This document shows positions 35,322-46,844 of a stretch of DNA of 64,000 nucleotides, piece after piece. The first letter of the stretch is position 1, and every line of letters begins with the position of its first letter. The position numbers and the translations under genes are program-made. The DNA is from Garcia nutans. Its lineage: Eukaryota; Streptophyta; Magnoliopsida; Malpighiales; Euphorbiaceae. The notes below the pieces were generated by a model. That model searched no databases, was not told the origin of the DNA, and saw only the letters and a list, made by a program, of their open reading frames with translations. The stretch covers positions 7,448,001 to 7,512,000 of the forward strand of contig CANTUV010000003.1 of the NCBI GenBank assembly GCA_947685225.1. Reading direction: 5' to 3'.

Positions 35322-35817
35322 ATTCTTGGTTATATTCATTGCTGGTTTTTCTTTCTGTTTATTTGCAAACTCGCCTTATGAGGCCGAACTTGCAGCATTG
35401 TCCATTGGTATTGATTGGTGCTTGAGTCTTGGTTATAAAGGGTTTATCATTGAAATTAACAATCTTGTGTTAGCTCAACAAATTGAGGGGATTCTGAATG
35501 CGGATTCCATTCTTGTTGATCGGATTCGTACTGCAATGAGGTCTAACAAATGCTTGATTCAGCACTCTGTTCGGGAATCCAATCAAGTGGCGCATCACCT
35601 TGCTCAGCTTAGTAGATTCCATGTAACAACATTTAATTTTAACTCTTTCATTACTTTGCCTAATTTTGTTAAGAGCTTAATCATTTTGGAGAGTGTGGAT
35701 ACTCCATACTTTCGCTTTGCTTAGTCACAGGTACTGAACTTCCCTTTTTATGAAGGGTTTGTACTCTTTTTGATAATCAATAAAAATTATCCTGTGGTGC
35801 CGCCCACTTTTACTAAA
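35322..35817 (+). mobile_element. 5'-truncated LINE 3' end in C LTR
   Basis: About 0.5 kb absent from the other LTR of C. It codes for the end of a LINE RNase H and finishes with a short untranslated tail (CAATAAAAATTATCCTGTGG) running into an AT tract. The truncated 5' end and the position at a TA-rich site fit target-primed insertion. I could not define a clean target duplication, because the tail merges with the AT repeat of the LTR. Confidence 0.8.
35323..35724 (+). pseudogene. LINE RNase H domain, C-terminal fragment
   Basis: About 130 codons of the plant LINE RNase H-like domain (RVT_3 type): IAGFSFCLFANSPYEAELAAL, then GYKGFIIEINN, then SNQVAHHLAQLSR. In the family the domain follows reverse transcriptase and removes RNA from the hybrid. 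The YEAELAAL glutamate is present. The aspartate usual after FIIE is Asn here, and the one usual in the VAD motif is His, so catalysis is doubtful. There is no start of its own; it is open into the truncated 5' edge. The stop is at 35722-35724. A host gene is unlikely, because it is missing from the sister LTR. Confidence 0.8.
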
Positions 35818-36959
35818 AATATATATATATATACATCAAAATACATAAATAAAAAAATATAGAATTATACATGCTTGGCAGTTCGTCTCTGATCTTGAAG
35901 TCCAATAATCAACACTTCACAAAGAATCACAAACCTAGACTCAACTCGGTCTAGCTGAACTCTCCGGTTCTACCCTATCACCTGCGTGATGAACCATAAT
36001 TGCACTAAGCCAACAGCTTAGTGGTACTAACCATGATGATAATATGCTTTAAATGTAATGCCAATGTCACACTTTCAAGCATTAGAATCAATATTCAAGA
36101 ATGCCATGTTTCATAACATTACATCTCATCATGTTATTCATTTATTTCATCATTCAAAGTTCATATTAAAGCAAAGACAAACATGGGCCCAAAAGAAACT
36201 AATATGCCATTCAACTTCCAGAGTTATTGTTTTGGTTCAATAATCACATTTATCAAGCTCATAGGCGATTCATTATCACAATGAGAAACATCTCATATGT
36301 AACATCCCAACTAGGCTTCAAGGACTAGGCCCAACCAAACTTCAAGGGGAGCAAAGCATCAACCCAACTTGGCTTCAAGGACCAAGCCCAACCTAGCTTC
36401 AAGGGATTGTTACTTTTAGGCATGCCACCAATAACAAAACTCTGAAAATTGAATAACATACTAGCACACAATTCTTTTCTTTATTTCATTATCAAATCCA
36501 TTCTCATTTTCTCATAAACATCTAGGCACAATGCCTCAATATTTCATTTACAATATTATAGCCAACATCAATGGCTTCACATTTCATCATTTGAGTGCAC
36601 ATCACAACTTACATTGTTCATATATTTCGAATCCTCAACACATAATTCACATAGCTCACATTATGCAAAACATAGCATTATTCATATGCATCAACAATGT
36701 TGTGGGTTACTTAACACATTTCCATCCAAATGTGTTAAGTTCCAAAGTCATGTAAATGTATGCAATAATTTAAGGTTTGTACTTACCTTAAGAGCAACTC
36801 ACACTAATCTAACAACCTCCTCTTCCAAGAATCCTTCAACACATGGATTAGGGCAACTCAATCTCTTCAAAACCTAATCCAATTATAAATATACACGCTC
36901 ACTTAGTGATAAACATAAGAAAATAAGAACAAGAACCAACTAAGGCAAACTCTACAAAT

Positions 36960-37255
36960 AACACGCTCAACAACACGGGCGTGCCCCTGATCATGCCCTA
37001 AATCCACAACATAGAAACTTTGACACGCTCAGTGACATGGGCGTGTCACTGGAAGTGTCAATTCTCCTTCAACATAGAAACTATGACACACTCAGTGACA
37101 TGGGTGTGTCACTGGACATGTCAATCTACCAACAAAACAGTAGCTGTGACACACTCAGTGACATGGGCATGTCACTGGTCATGTTGCCCATCCAGAAAAT
37201 AGAACCATCGACACGCCCAAAGACTTGGCCATGCTCAGGGGCGTGTCAGGCAAAA
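36960..37255. repeat. 63-bp tandem array in C 5' LTR
   Basis: Same array as 29100-29395, with more CpG-to-TpG changes (for example ACACACTCAGTGAC for ACACGCTCAGTGAC). Confidence 0.9.
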
Positions 37256-38101
37256 AATCCTGATTCTGACACCAACAATACTACATCCAACAAACATCAT
37301 ACTTTACCCTTTTCCACTCCAAACAAACTTACCCAAAACCATCAATAAACCATACTAAACTTGCATAAACACCAAAACAACTCAATACATACATCAAAAC
37401 ACAATCACAACCATCATCACAACTCAACACATACACAATCCACAACTCTTGCTTTCTTTTCACCAAACTTAACATTTCCTTCAAACCAACCCCAAAATCA
37501 AAGCCAAATAGACAACACAATCTCAAACACATCAAAATTAACCATACACATATCTTCAACAACCATTCACCAAACTCAATTCACAAACTCAAAAGAAAAC
37601 CAAAGAATCAAGTTGGAAAACTTACCAAAAGTGATGAAAACCCTTCACACTCCAACTTGATCTCTTAAAACACCTTCAAATCTTGAGTTAGAGAGCAATA
37701 AAAATCCCTCTCATTCAAGCTATGGTGATGGCCGGCCAAAGAGAAGAAAGAAGAAGATGAAAATGAAAGTCAACCCATTCACATGTCTCTTAAACCACAG
37801 AATTCTATAATTAATCTCCACCAAGCAATTTAAATATTATAATATTACAAATATCATCTTCCACTTAAATAAATTTCCATTTAAAATAATCAATAACTCT
37901 CATTTGACCATCTCATAAGTTGACTTGTATATATTGTATATATCTCTATATATACAACATATACACACTCCTCTTAAGCATTAATACACCCTTCTCTTTC
38001 CTTTCTTATCTTCCCGCTTAAACATATATACACTTATAACATTTAATCCAAATACAACAATAAGCATTCCAAAATTTTAGGGTATAGTTTGGGATATTAC
38101 A

Positions 38102-38106
38102 TAGGT
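38102..38106. repeat. Target site duplication of C (right copy)
   Basis: TAGGT, matching 28718-28722. Confidence 0.95.
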
Positions 38107-38328
38107 TCCCATAGTAAGTATATACCAAATGGTATGAGGCTATGAGTGGTTATGCCATGCTCGATCTCCATACCTTGAGTAAAAGTATGGTATCCCTTAC
38201 ATAATACAACACGGGTAACACGGGCATCCTAACTCACACACACGATGCAATCTAATATTATGCAATGGATAATATCATTATAAGAAAGAATAGAATAATA
38301 TAAAGACCAATGGAATCAACTTCTTTTA
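38107..38328 (-). other. B2 leader, part 2
   Basis: Continues the leader from 28717 to the primer site; collinear with B1 and B3. No ORF. Confidence 0.8.
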
Positions 38329-38346
38329 TCCCCAGTGGAGTCGCCA
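38329..38346 (-). promoter_or_regulatory. B2 primer-binding site
   Basis: The minus strand TGGCGACTCCACTGGGGA is identical to B1 and B3, two bases from the LTR start at 38348. Confidence 0.82.
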
Positions 38347-38347
38347 T

Positions 38348-40569
38348 TGTGAGCGGAGATTTTTGCCCCCACTCATGGTAGAATAGTTATTGCGACTTCG
38401 GGACTGTTTAGGCTCGGGGCCCTAGAGAACACGGACCTAATCCCAGAGAAAAATGGGGTCGCCACCCAGACGGGCCGAAAAAAAGAAAGGGGTAGATGAC
38501 TCAATTCCTAAGGAATCCCCAACCCCCTAATGAGTTTGGAAAGTTGGGTACGTATGGGGACGGCGAGAAATGCCCCAACACCCCCACAACGCCCGGTTCA
38601 TTGGAACCAGCCTCCTTTGTAGGTCTTAATATTATAAAATTCTTAAATATAATAATATTATCCATATTACATGCAACAATTAAAATAAAGCATCATTATA
38701 TAAAAATCAAAGTAAGGTCTAAACAAAGTAAATAAATGGACACCCATCCGAGGATGAAAACATGTCCTTACATCATTCATGTTTAAACTAAATAGGACAC
38801 CCACCAAATGGTGGAAACATGTCCTTTACATTGGTCCAAAATATAAAAGCAATTTAAATTACATGATACTTAACTAATGAGGTACCCACAAAGTGAAAAC
38901 ATACCTCTTATAATTTGAATACTAAAACGAACAAATAATAATCATAACAATAAAGAAAATATCCATCCATGATAAATTAAATAAATCAAGCATTGAAATT
39001 AAATCAACCATCAAAACATATCATAAACTACATAATCAAATCTAAAATTAAATAAAGCAAGTAAAGATACAAATTTAGGTTTATGTCTCAATTTAGAGTT
39101 CTTTAATTAACATTTAGGATTTTGGGATTTTAGAATTATTATTGTTATTATTTAGGCTACTGTAAAGATTTTGGAAAATTGGAATGAATTAGGGTTTTAT
39201 AAATTTAAGAAGTAGTAAGGTTTTTTGGTTAATCAAATTAGGGTTTAAGGGTAGCATCGTGAAATTAGGGTTTTGGAATCTTAAGACATCAGAGTTTATA
39301 ATTCATGGTTACTGGATTGTGATTTTAGGTTTACTGGATTATGGCTTTAGGGTTTAGATTTACTAGATTGGGTTTTAAGTTCACTGGATTAGGGTTTAGG
39401 GTGTTGTTGAATTTATCATAAAGTTTTGATGCTTTAAGAATTTAGGGTTTAGGAAAACTAGGGTTTATTGTATTGGGTTTTGAGAGAATTAGGATTTTTT
39501 GATATTTTGAAAAACATATTTGATTTTAGGATTTAAGAAAATAGTTTAGAGTTTTATAAAAATAATTATGATTTTTAGAAAATGCAAAGAAGATTAGGGT
39601 TTGGAGATTTAAGAAAACATTTGGAAATTTTGGACAAAAAGTTATGGTTTAGATGAAAATAGTTCGGGGAAAAAAATTTAGGGTGTTTTTGGAAACAGAA
39701 GAGTAGTTTAGGGTTTTTGAAGTTTTGGAAATGGGAGAGAAATACTTTAGGGTTTTAAGGTTTCTGAAAAGAAAAGAATAGTTTTAGGGTTTTGAAGTTT
39801 TAATCACTGTTTAAGGCTACTGGATGAACATATTACCAAGTTTAATGATTTAGGTTACTGAAACAAAAATCAATGATAGATGTATTTAAAAGAAAATATG
39901 GCAATAACATTGTAAATATAATCGAAGCAAAGATTTATAATCAAATCTCCATTCGTTGGTTCCACCAAAACTAATTTCTGGATGAACAATGACAAATGTA
40001 GTGTTGCTGCCTTTGATGGATTGTTGATTGCTTCTTATTGCTAATGTCTCTTACTTGCTAGGGTTTTTCTATCTTTTTTTTTCCTCAATAAGAAGTCCAA
40101 AGTTTTCCTCCTTAAAAAACTAATTTTTCCTCCCTTAATTATGAGTTTTAATTTGTTATTTATAGGAAAAATCATAAACCTACTTCTAATTGTTTAAGAA
40201 AATTAAAATCAATTAGGAAAAGAAACTAAAACCAAATAGAATTTGGTTTTGAAAAAAACTGCATTGAAAAATTAAGCTGGCAAAAAACTTGCTGGCAAAA
40301 ACTGCGAGGATTGTGAGCTGCGAGCGCCAGCACTGGGCGGCCAACCAATTCGCTGCAGGAATTTCCTACGGGTGAATTGGCCTGGTCGATTCACCTTCGT
40401 CGCCGATTTTTTATTTATTTATTTATTTAACTTTAACATTTTTATTTTTATTAAAAATTATAACTAATAAACATTAAAATAAATATTATTTAATTAAAAT
40501 ACCACAAAAATTATTCTGGACTATATAAAAAATATCAGACCAGACTGGATAAAAAATTAAGGGCCTACA
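38348..40569 (-). repeat. B2 5' LTR
   Basis: Partner of 18001-20258, with long identical stretches and scattered changes plus small deletions, including a shorter CG-rich block at 40255-40410. TATA box complement at 40157-40164; telo-box cluster at about 39185-39800. Confidence 0.93.
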
Positions 40570-40574
40570 GCGTG
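40570..40574. repeat. Target site duplication of B2 (right copy)
   Basis: GCGTG against GCATG at 17996-18000. Confidence 0.8.
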
Positions 40575-41479
40575 TCACTTCATGTGTCACCAACACTAAA
40601 AACAGAACCATTGACATGCCCAAAAACATGGTCGTGTCACCGGGCATGTCAAGCTAAAATCCTAATATCAACACATAATTGTCACATCCAAAATTATCTT
40701 TCTTTACCCTTTTCAACTCTATTCAAACTCAACCAAATCCATCATTTTACCATAAAATACTTGTATATACATCAAAACAACTCAATTAAAATTAAATTAC
40801 ACAATTTAAAACCATGACTTCACAACTCAAAAATTAAATAACCCAAAACTCTTATTCTCTTCACCAAACTTAACCATTTCTTCAATCGAACCCTAAATTC
40901 ACAGTTAACTACTCAAAAGAACTTCATACATACCAATACAAACCATTAAAACATACAAGACCAAACATCCAATTCACACATATACAAACTTTCATAGAAA
41001 ATCAAGGAAACAAGTTAGAAACTTACTAAATATGGAGAAAATCCTCAAAACTCCAACTTGAACACTTGAAATCCTTTAATTACTTGAGCTTGCAGGAAGC
41101 AAATTTCTCATTTCCTTTAATGGAGATAGCTGGCCTTCAATGGAGAAAGAAGAAGAAGAAGATTATCACTCACTCATCTTTATCCAACTAACACTCTTTT
41201 AACCATACAAATATCACACTTTCACTCTCCACCAAGTAATATATATATATTACTTAATATAAAAAAATCATCTACCACTAACAACATAATTAATTTTTCA
41301 ATAATTTAAAATAACATTTGACTAAGTTAAAATGTTGACTTTTATATATTATATATATCTACATATATATATATATATCATATACACATTTTACTTTTTC
41401 ACTTAAATATATATATATACTGTTAAATTATTTATTTAATTTTTAAAAATTAAAATTTTTAAAATTTTGGGATATTACA
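40575..41479 (-). mobile_element. D: chromovirus-type LTR, right part
   Basis: Continues 16351-18000 after B2. It starts within an ACACG array unit and ends with GGGATATTACA at 41479. Short satellite-like TATATA tracts at 41240 and 41360. No ORF of interest. Confidence 0.85.
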
Positions 41480-41649
41480 ATTAAGGCACTAGTGGGTGAA
41501 TCGAGGGGTTTGATGAAAAGGAGACTTGGATTAGATTATTAGGTTTGGATCGGTTTAATAGCAAAATCTCCAAAGCTTCTAATTTTACAAACATTTTTTA
41601 GAAATATCTATGTTGCCTTAGCCAATACCATTTTTTGGTAAAGGTGAGA

Positions 41650-42095
41650 ATGAAGGCATTATGAACTCAAAGGAATTACATTTCATTTATTGTGATATGC
41701 AAGAAAGACCCTTCAACTCCAATTTTTGGTTTGCCAAATGATGTGATGAAGTAGTTAAACAAACCAAAAAAATTTTTATTGGAGGTATGATCACCAAAAT
41801 TGCTGAGTACCTAGATATTAGTTGTGATCATCTCACACCTACACCAGGTAAGACAATAATTGACATCGGTATTGTTCTAGCTATGATGTTAATAGAGAAG
41901 AGGGGTAGACAGTATGTAGTATTAGGACCACCTAATGTTGATATCAATATTGATGAAGAGGAACTTTTTGGAGAAGGAGATGAATTTGAGGAACCAGCAG
42001 AGCAACATCATTTTTCTCTTTGCCCTTCCGAATACAATCCTTCTGCTCCACCAAACACATTTGATTATATTTCTAATAGATTGAATGCTTTTTAA
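41650..42095 (+). pseudogene. Athila-type ORF remnant
   Basis: Broken remnant of the conserved Athila protein often annotated as Arabidopsis retrotransposon ORF-1. An upstream segment (ELHFIYCDMQERPFNSNFWF) is followed by an in-frame TGA and a TAG (41745-41756), then the longest open part at 41787-42095 with MITKIAEYLDISC, an acidic stretch (DEEELFGEGDEFEEP) and SEYNPSAPPNTFDYI. Its function is not established. It lies just before the 3' untranslated region, as in Athila elements. Family match is from memory of motifs, not from a search. No expression is expected. Confidence 0.6.
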
Positions 42096-43440
42096 AATGA
42101 AAAGAATCACAAAAATGACGCCTGGGAGCAAAGATTTGACAACCTGGAGCAGCGCTTAGAGGTGTAGAGCATGAGGTTTGCACTATCTCTACCCAAATGA
42201 CTGGACTAAGCGAGTAGATTAACACCTTTTTTGTCCAGTTTGGATTGTACTAACCACCTATATAGTAGCCCCCTCTACTCGGTGATCATTATAGTGATGG
42301 TGACCATTGAGGATAGTGATGTCTAAAGTTTGGGGGAGTTTTCCCTCAACTTCATTGAAGAATATTTCAACTCTTGTGGTACTTTGGTTTTAATTTTCTT
42401 ATGGATATTTTATTTTATACTTGTTTTTACATCTTTAGAATATTTGAACTTATGGTTTTATTATGAATCATTATTATATATTGAGTATGTTTTAATATTG
42501 GTTTATATTGATTTTATATGTGATTTATATGAATGAAATATATTAATTTGTCGAGTTCACAATAGATTTCATATATGTGATTTTATATGTTAAAATTTCA
42601 CAATTAAAATTTTTGAAATTTAAGATCAAAATTTATTTTAATAACTATACTTTATGGATTTTTAACCAAATGAGCTCTTGAATTTAATTAAAAAGTGATT
42701 GGTTATTAAATATTTAGAAAAGTTTATATTCTTTTATATTATTTTCTATCTAGGCCTAGAACATGTTTAAAAGAGCTTTTGAGATGAAATTGAATCTTGT
42801 TAAGTAGAGGGAAAAATTATTTAGGCAATATTTGTTGAACCAAAAAATCTAATATACAACAATTTTAACTTTGCCCTTATTTTTTCCCTTTGAGCCTAAA
42901 AATAAATCTTAGCTTAAGTTGTTCTTTGATTTAAATAACCAAAACAATTGCCCCTTTCAAGATTGATTATCTTGAAAAGTTTATCAAAATAGAATTGCTC
43001 CATTATGGAGGAATAATATAGAAAATCTCCTTTAAAATTTACAATAAACTCTAAAGTTTAAAGTTTAGGGGAGTTTATAAAAATAAAAATACATCCTCAA
43101 TATTAACTAAAAAAAACTTAAAAAAAATATCCTAGTGCATAAAAAGGAGGCAAGAAAGGAGCAAAGACCCAAGGATCCTCTACAAATACAAGAGTTGCAC
43201 TCAATGTTTTATTTTGAAAGATAAGTAACCTACTTCATTTAGCTTTATTTTAGCCCTCAACTATATAGACCCCATTACAAGCTAATAAAAGTCCTTCTGA
43301 TTTTCCTTGAATTAGTGAGATTTATTAGTGGAGAAAGCTCAATTAGACATGCATATGAGACTAGGCTAAGTTTGCAAAAAAAGAATATTTGCATATCTAA
43401 AGTTTGATAATTGATTATATATAGTGACAAACTTCAATTT
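42096..43440 (+). other. Athila 3' untranslated region
   Basis: AT-rich, no supported ORF. An earlier polypurine-like block, AAAGTTTGGGGGAGTTTTCC, at 42326-42345 repeats the style of the one at the LTR edge; double polypurine sites are known in Athila-like elements. Confidence 0.6.
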
Positions 43441-43460
43441 CTTGAGGACAAGCAATGGTT

Positions 43461-43476
43461 TAAGTTTGTGGGAGTT
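43461..43476 (+). promoter_or_regulatory. Athila polypurine tract
   Basis: TAAGTTTGTGGGAGTT directly before the LTR start TGATAGAGTG at 43477. The usual form is TTTGGGGGAGT, so one G has become T here. Confidence 0.75.
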
Positions 43477-45032
43477 TGATAGAGTGAAACTTGATCAATA
43501 TTATGAGTAATTCTAACCATAATTTTAATTATTTTCCAATTGAATTTGATGAATTTTGTATGTTTGAGTTAGAATTCTTTTATTTTAGCTTGGAAAGGTA
43601 AGATACAAGGTTTTAATGATAATTGATATAAAATTGAAGAAAAGTAAGTAAAAATGAAGAAGATTTAAAAGCCATGCCCATGGCTCTTCAGGGCCACAAC
43701 CATGGACTTCAAATTGAGTCTGCCACATCAAAAAATGAAGAAAAATACAAGTTCTAGAAGGAAAACCAATGTCACAATCATGGAATTTAAGGGTAATACC
43801 CATGGGATCCATTTGCTTACTGACTAAGTGAAGAAAACAAAGAAAAGTCAGAGTTTACAACTTGCCTTTTAAAGCCACGACTATGGTATTCAAAAACCAT
43901 GATCGTAGCCCACTTAGCTGCCATTTATAGCTGGAAAATCTCCCAAAATAGTTCATTCCAACCCAGGCCATGACCGTGGCATCCATATGCCATGATGATG
44001 GTACTAAAATTTATGACTTTAAGCTAAAAAAGTTGAAAATTGAAGAATCAAACAGAAGTAGGAAGTTGTATTCAAGTATTTGCCAACTTGCCTCCACCAA
44101 GAAGATTTCAAACACTCTATATAAATACACTTCCTCCTATGGTTTGAAGTATTCAAGTTTATAGATATTGAAGTGAGATTAAAGTTTCATAGGCAAGTGA
44201 GAGTTTAGATATAAGAAAAATTGTAGTGAGATTAGAACTTTGTTATGTAACTTGTATCAAGTAAAATTCTAGTCTTTCTTTTGAGAGAAGAGTGTATATA
44301 GGATTCAAAGAAGAGATTCAAGGATCCAAGTGGAGTTCTTCTTCAATCTAAAGAATCAAATTTTGCTCTTTCTTGATATTATGTTTTCAATCAATGTATG
44401 TTGTGTTTTTATTTCAAATATGAGGAACTAAACTCTATTTAGGGTTGGTCCCATATATTGAATTTATTATGGTATAATATATATTTATTTAATTTAATTA
44501 AGTTCATCCTTGATTTTTTTGTTATATTTGATCTTAATGCTTTAATTATCTGGATAATAATTAGTTGAATTGAGATATTATGTGATGGAGAGAAAGTGGA
44601 AGCATAACATTAGTCCATGAATATAACAATCTTAAGTTTTTCATTTAGAGATAAGGTTAAACTCTTAAGAGGTTGACTCAAGATTCTCAGAAAAATTAAT
44701 GAATTAGTTTAATTATTTATGATTATGAGAGTAGACGTAAGGATTAAATGGATATTACTTTTGGTACTCGAGATAGACTAAAGCTTGATTTAGGAGAATC
44801 CAACCATTAATCAATAAAGATGACTCCCTAAGCTTAAAATAATTAGATTTAATTTCAAAACAATTCAATTTATTTAAGTTTAATTCAAATAAACTGACTT
44901 TTATTATCCAAATAATAACAATTTAAATATTTGGTACTTAGAATAACCCTCCTCATAGAAATGATACTCTACTCATCACTTTATTACTTGATACGACCTG
45001 TGCACTTGCAGATAGCTAGGCTATGCTCTAAC
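43477..45032 (+). repeat. Athila 3' LTR
   Basis: About 1.55 kb from TGATAGAGTG to around CTAACA. It contains a run of inverted CCATGGCT / GCCACGACTATGG motifs (43670-44000) and a TATA box (44118-44127). No second LTR in the window. Confidence 0.75.
44118..44127 (+). promoter_or_regulatory. TATA box in Athila LTR
   Basis: TATATAAATA in the context ACTCTATATAAATACACTT, about 640 bases into the LTR, a usual promoter place. Confidence 0.65.
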
Positions 45033-45734
45033 ATAAAGTACTATAATTTAGATTCTCTAATCTATTTTTTTAGAATAAAGTGATAGATTAATCTTGTTTT
45101 TCTTATAAAAATTTAATAAAAAATTTATAACTAAAGTTGCATAATTTTGAGTTTTTTAAACCATACAGAATTTGTATTTTAATTAAAATATCTCTAAAAG
45201 CAAAAAAATTAGAAAATCTTAAAAGCAACATTCTACAAAACTGGACTCGAGGAAGGCTAGCTTGTCATTTCACCTAAGAGCTCGCGATGTCTCATTGTGC
45301 CATGGTTTGACACTTTCTTCGTTTTATATTAATATGCACGTTGTGTTTTTTAATCAGTTTTCTTTACTGTATCTAAGATTATTTATCAGACTGAATTCAT
45401 TATTAATTTTTTTTAATTATTGAAACTTGATTTGATAATAATTTTGGGAATTTTTGTTACTATTTTTAAGTTTCAATTAATTAATTTCTTATTATTTTTA
45501 TCTATGGATTTTGTTATTGTCAAATCATTGGTGATTTACATATAGGTAGTTAACTTCATGTAATTTTGTTTTATTTTTTTAATTGTTGCTCTCTTTGTGT
45601 TAATTTTATCATTATGGATGTTAATTTGTTTTTTTACTATTTGTTTCATTTCATTTTATTTAAGAGATTGTAGGGACATGTTTTCACTTTCATGGATGTC
45701 ATATTTTATTTTTAGAAAAGTTGAAAAAGGTATG
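45033..45734. other. Unassigned AT-rich sequence between Athila and B3
   Basis: About 700 bases with no gene or repeat I can name. It is either older genomic sequence or a diverged repeat. The last five bases, GTATG (45730-45734), should be the left target duplication of B3. Confidence 0.6.
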
Positions 45735-45910
45735 TGTAGACCCTTAATTTTTGACCCATTCAAATTCGATAGTCTAAAATAATTTTTTGTGGTATTTTAT
45801 TTATTTTAATAATATTTTAATTACTAATATTATTTCATAGTTATTTTTAATAAAAATATAAAAATAAAAAAATAAAAAATCGGACAGATCGACAAGCGTC
45901 GCGTGGCAGC

Positions 45911-46035
45911 CCAATTCGCCGCAGAAATAATCTGGGGGCGAATTGGGACACCAATTTCGCAGCCAATGGATTCTGGGGGCAAATTGGGCGGACCAATTTC
46001 GCAGCCAATGGCATCTGGGGGCAAATTGGCCCACT
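45911..46035 (+). repeat. 40-42-bp direct repeats upstream of B3 TATA box
   Basis: Three units with CCAATTTCGCAGCCAATGG and CTGGGGGCAAATTGGGC, starting near 45913, 45953 and 45995. CG-rich in an AT-rich LTR, so a possible enhancer block. Confidence 0.85.
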
Positions 46036-46542
46036 GCGCCCATTTTTACCAGCGCAATTGCTGCCGGCATAGCCCACAGGCCCGACAGCTCACGCGCTGC
46101 CAATTTTTTTGACATAGTCCGATCTAATATATTTTAATTAGTCCAAAATAATTTTTGTGTAGTCCAATATATTTTAATTAGTCCAAAATAATTTTTGTGT
46201 TATCTTAATTAAATAATATTTGCTTCAGTATCGAATTTTTATTGATAAAAAATAAAAAGAAATAATAATAATAATAAACAAAAAAATAAAAATAAAAATC
46301 TGCGCCGGAAAAATCGGCGACGAAAAAATCATCGCCGAAAATCTGTGCGGCAAAATGGCCCGCAGACCAATTTTGCCCTGCGGCAGCTTTTTGCCAGCGC
46401 AATTTTCCTCCAGCAGTTTTTTTTCGCCAGCAAAATTTTTCGACGCAAATTTTTTTGAAACCTAACACAATTAGGTTTCGGTTTCCTTTTCTTAATTAAT
46501 GTTATATTCCGTGAATAACTAGAATGAATCAAAAAAATCTTC

Positions 46543-46550
46543 TATAAATA
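46543..46550 (+). promoter_or_regulatory. TATA box in B3 5' LTR
   Basis: TATAAATA in TCTTCTATAAATAACACC, conserved in all B LTRs; transcription would start some 30 bases on. Confidence 0.7.
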
Positions 46551-46844
46551 ACACCAAAAACAACACAAAAAGGAATCGGCAATTGGGACAGAAATTGGGA
46601 GGAGAAATTGAGACCAAAATTGAGGAGGAAAACCTTGAATCAATCGGACTTTTTTGAGAGATCAAACAAGCAATTCAATCCATCAAAGGCAGCAAAGGTT
46701 GTCTTTATTCTTGTTCATCCAAGAAGTGATTTTTGGTGGAACCAACAAATGAAGGTATGAATTTCTTTATTTGTTTCATGAATTCACAGTAGCTTCATCA
46801 CTATAAATCAAAAATAATTGTTTCTGTTTCTTCAAAATCAAAAA

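Larger units (their letters stand above)
28723..38101 (-). mobile_element. C: chromovirus (Ty3/gypsy), complete but inactive
   Basis: Bounded by TAGGT duplications. LTRs are 28723-30240 (3', shortened) and 35118-38101 (5', lengthened by a LINE tail). Primer site at 35098-35110, gag-pol 34944 down to 30286, polypurine tract at 30242-30252. Enzyme order (protease, RT, RNase H, integrase, chromodomain) is that of chromoviruses; the long LTR and the initiator tRNA-Met site point to the Tekay/Del lineage by general knowledge. It is inserted in the leader of B2. The LTRs differ clearly, so it is older than F. Confidence 0.95.
35118..38101 (-). repeat. C 5' LTR, carrying a LINE tail
   Basis: 2984 bp starting TGTAACACCCCTATACCCCG and ending GGGATATTACA. 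Without the LINE insert it would be about 2.48 kb, the likely original size. Modules: paired hairpins (35984-36021, decayed), CTAGGCTTCAAGGAC repeats (36300-36420) and the 63-bp array (36960-37255). Confidence 0.93.
18001..40569 (-). mobile_element. B2: gag-only LTR retrotransposon with two nested elements
   Basis: The only B copy with both LTRs in the window (18001-20258 and 38348-40569). Removing S and C leaves about 10.5 kb. On the minus strand the order is 5' LTR, primer site, leader, gag (27918 to 23722), non-coding 3' region (23721 to 20272), polypurine tract, 3' LTR. There is no pol: the 3.5 kb after gag holds a purine-rich tract and two tandem arrays and no RT or integrase motif. This matches the published TR-GAG type of non-autonomous element (terminal repeats plus gag only). 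Gag type and 3' arrays suggest a Ty3/gypsy Tat-like origin. Confidence 0.9.
41480..45032 (+). mobile_element. G: Athila element, 3' end
   Basis: 3' part of an Athila-type Ty3/gypsy element, cut on its left by insertion of D. It holds an env-position ORF remnant, a spacer, a polypurine tract with the usual Athila sequence before it (GAGGACAAGCAATGGTTTAA), and the 3' LTR from 43477. The right end is placed at about 45032 by the CA at the end of GCTCTAACA, after the typical GTGCACTTGCA; this edge is uncertain by some 20 bases. Confidence 0.8.

Noticed and set aside
35323..35724. RNase H-like ORF considered as a host gene
   Set aside because: It is absent from the sister LTR of C, has no start, lacks catalytic residues and ends in a LINE-type tail.
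45801..46532. Several overlapping ORFs on both strands in the CpG-rich block of B3
   Set aside because: They arise from GC-rich direct repeats in the LTR and are not kept in B1 or B2.
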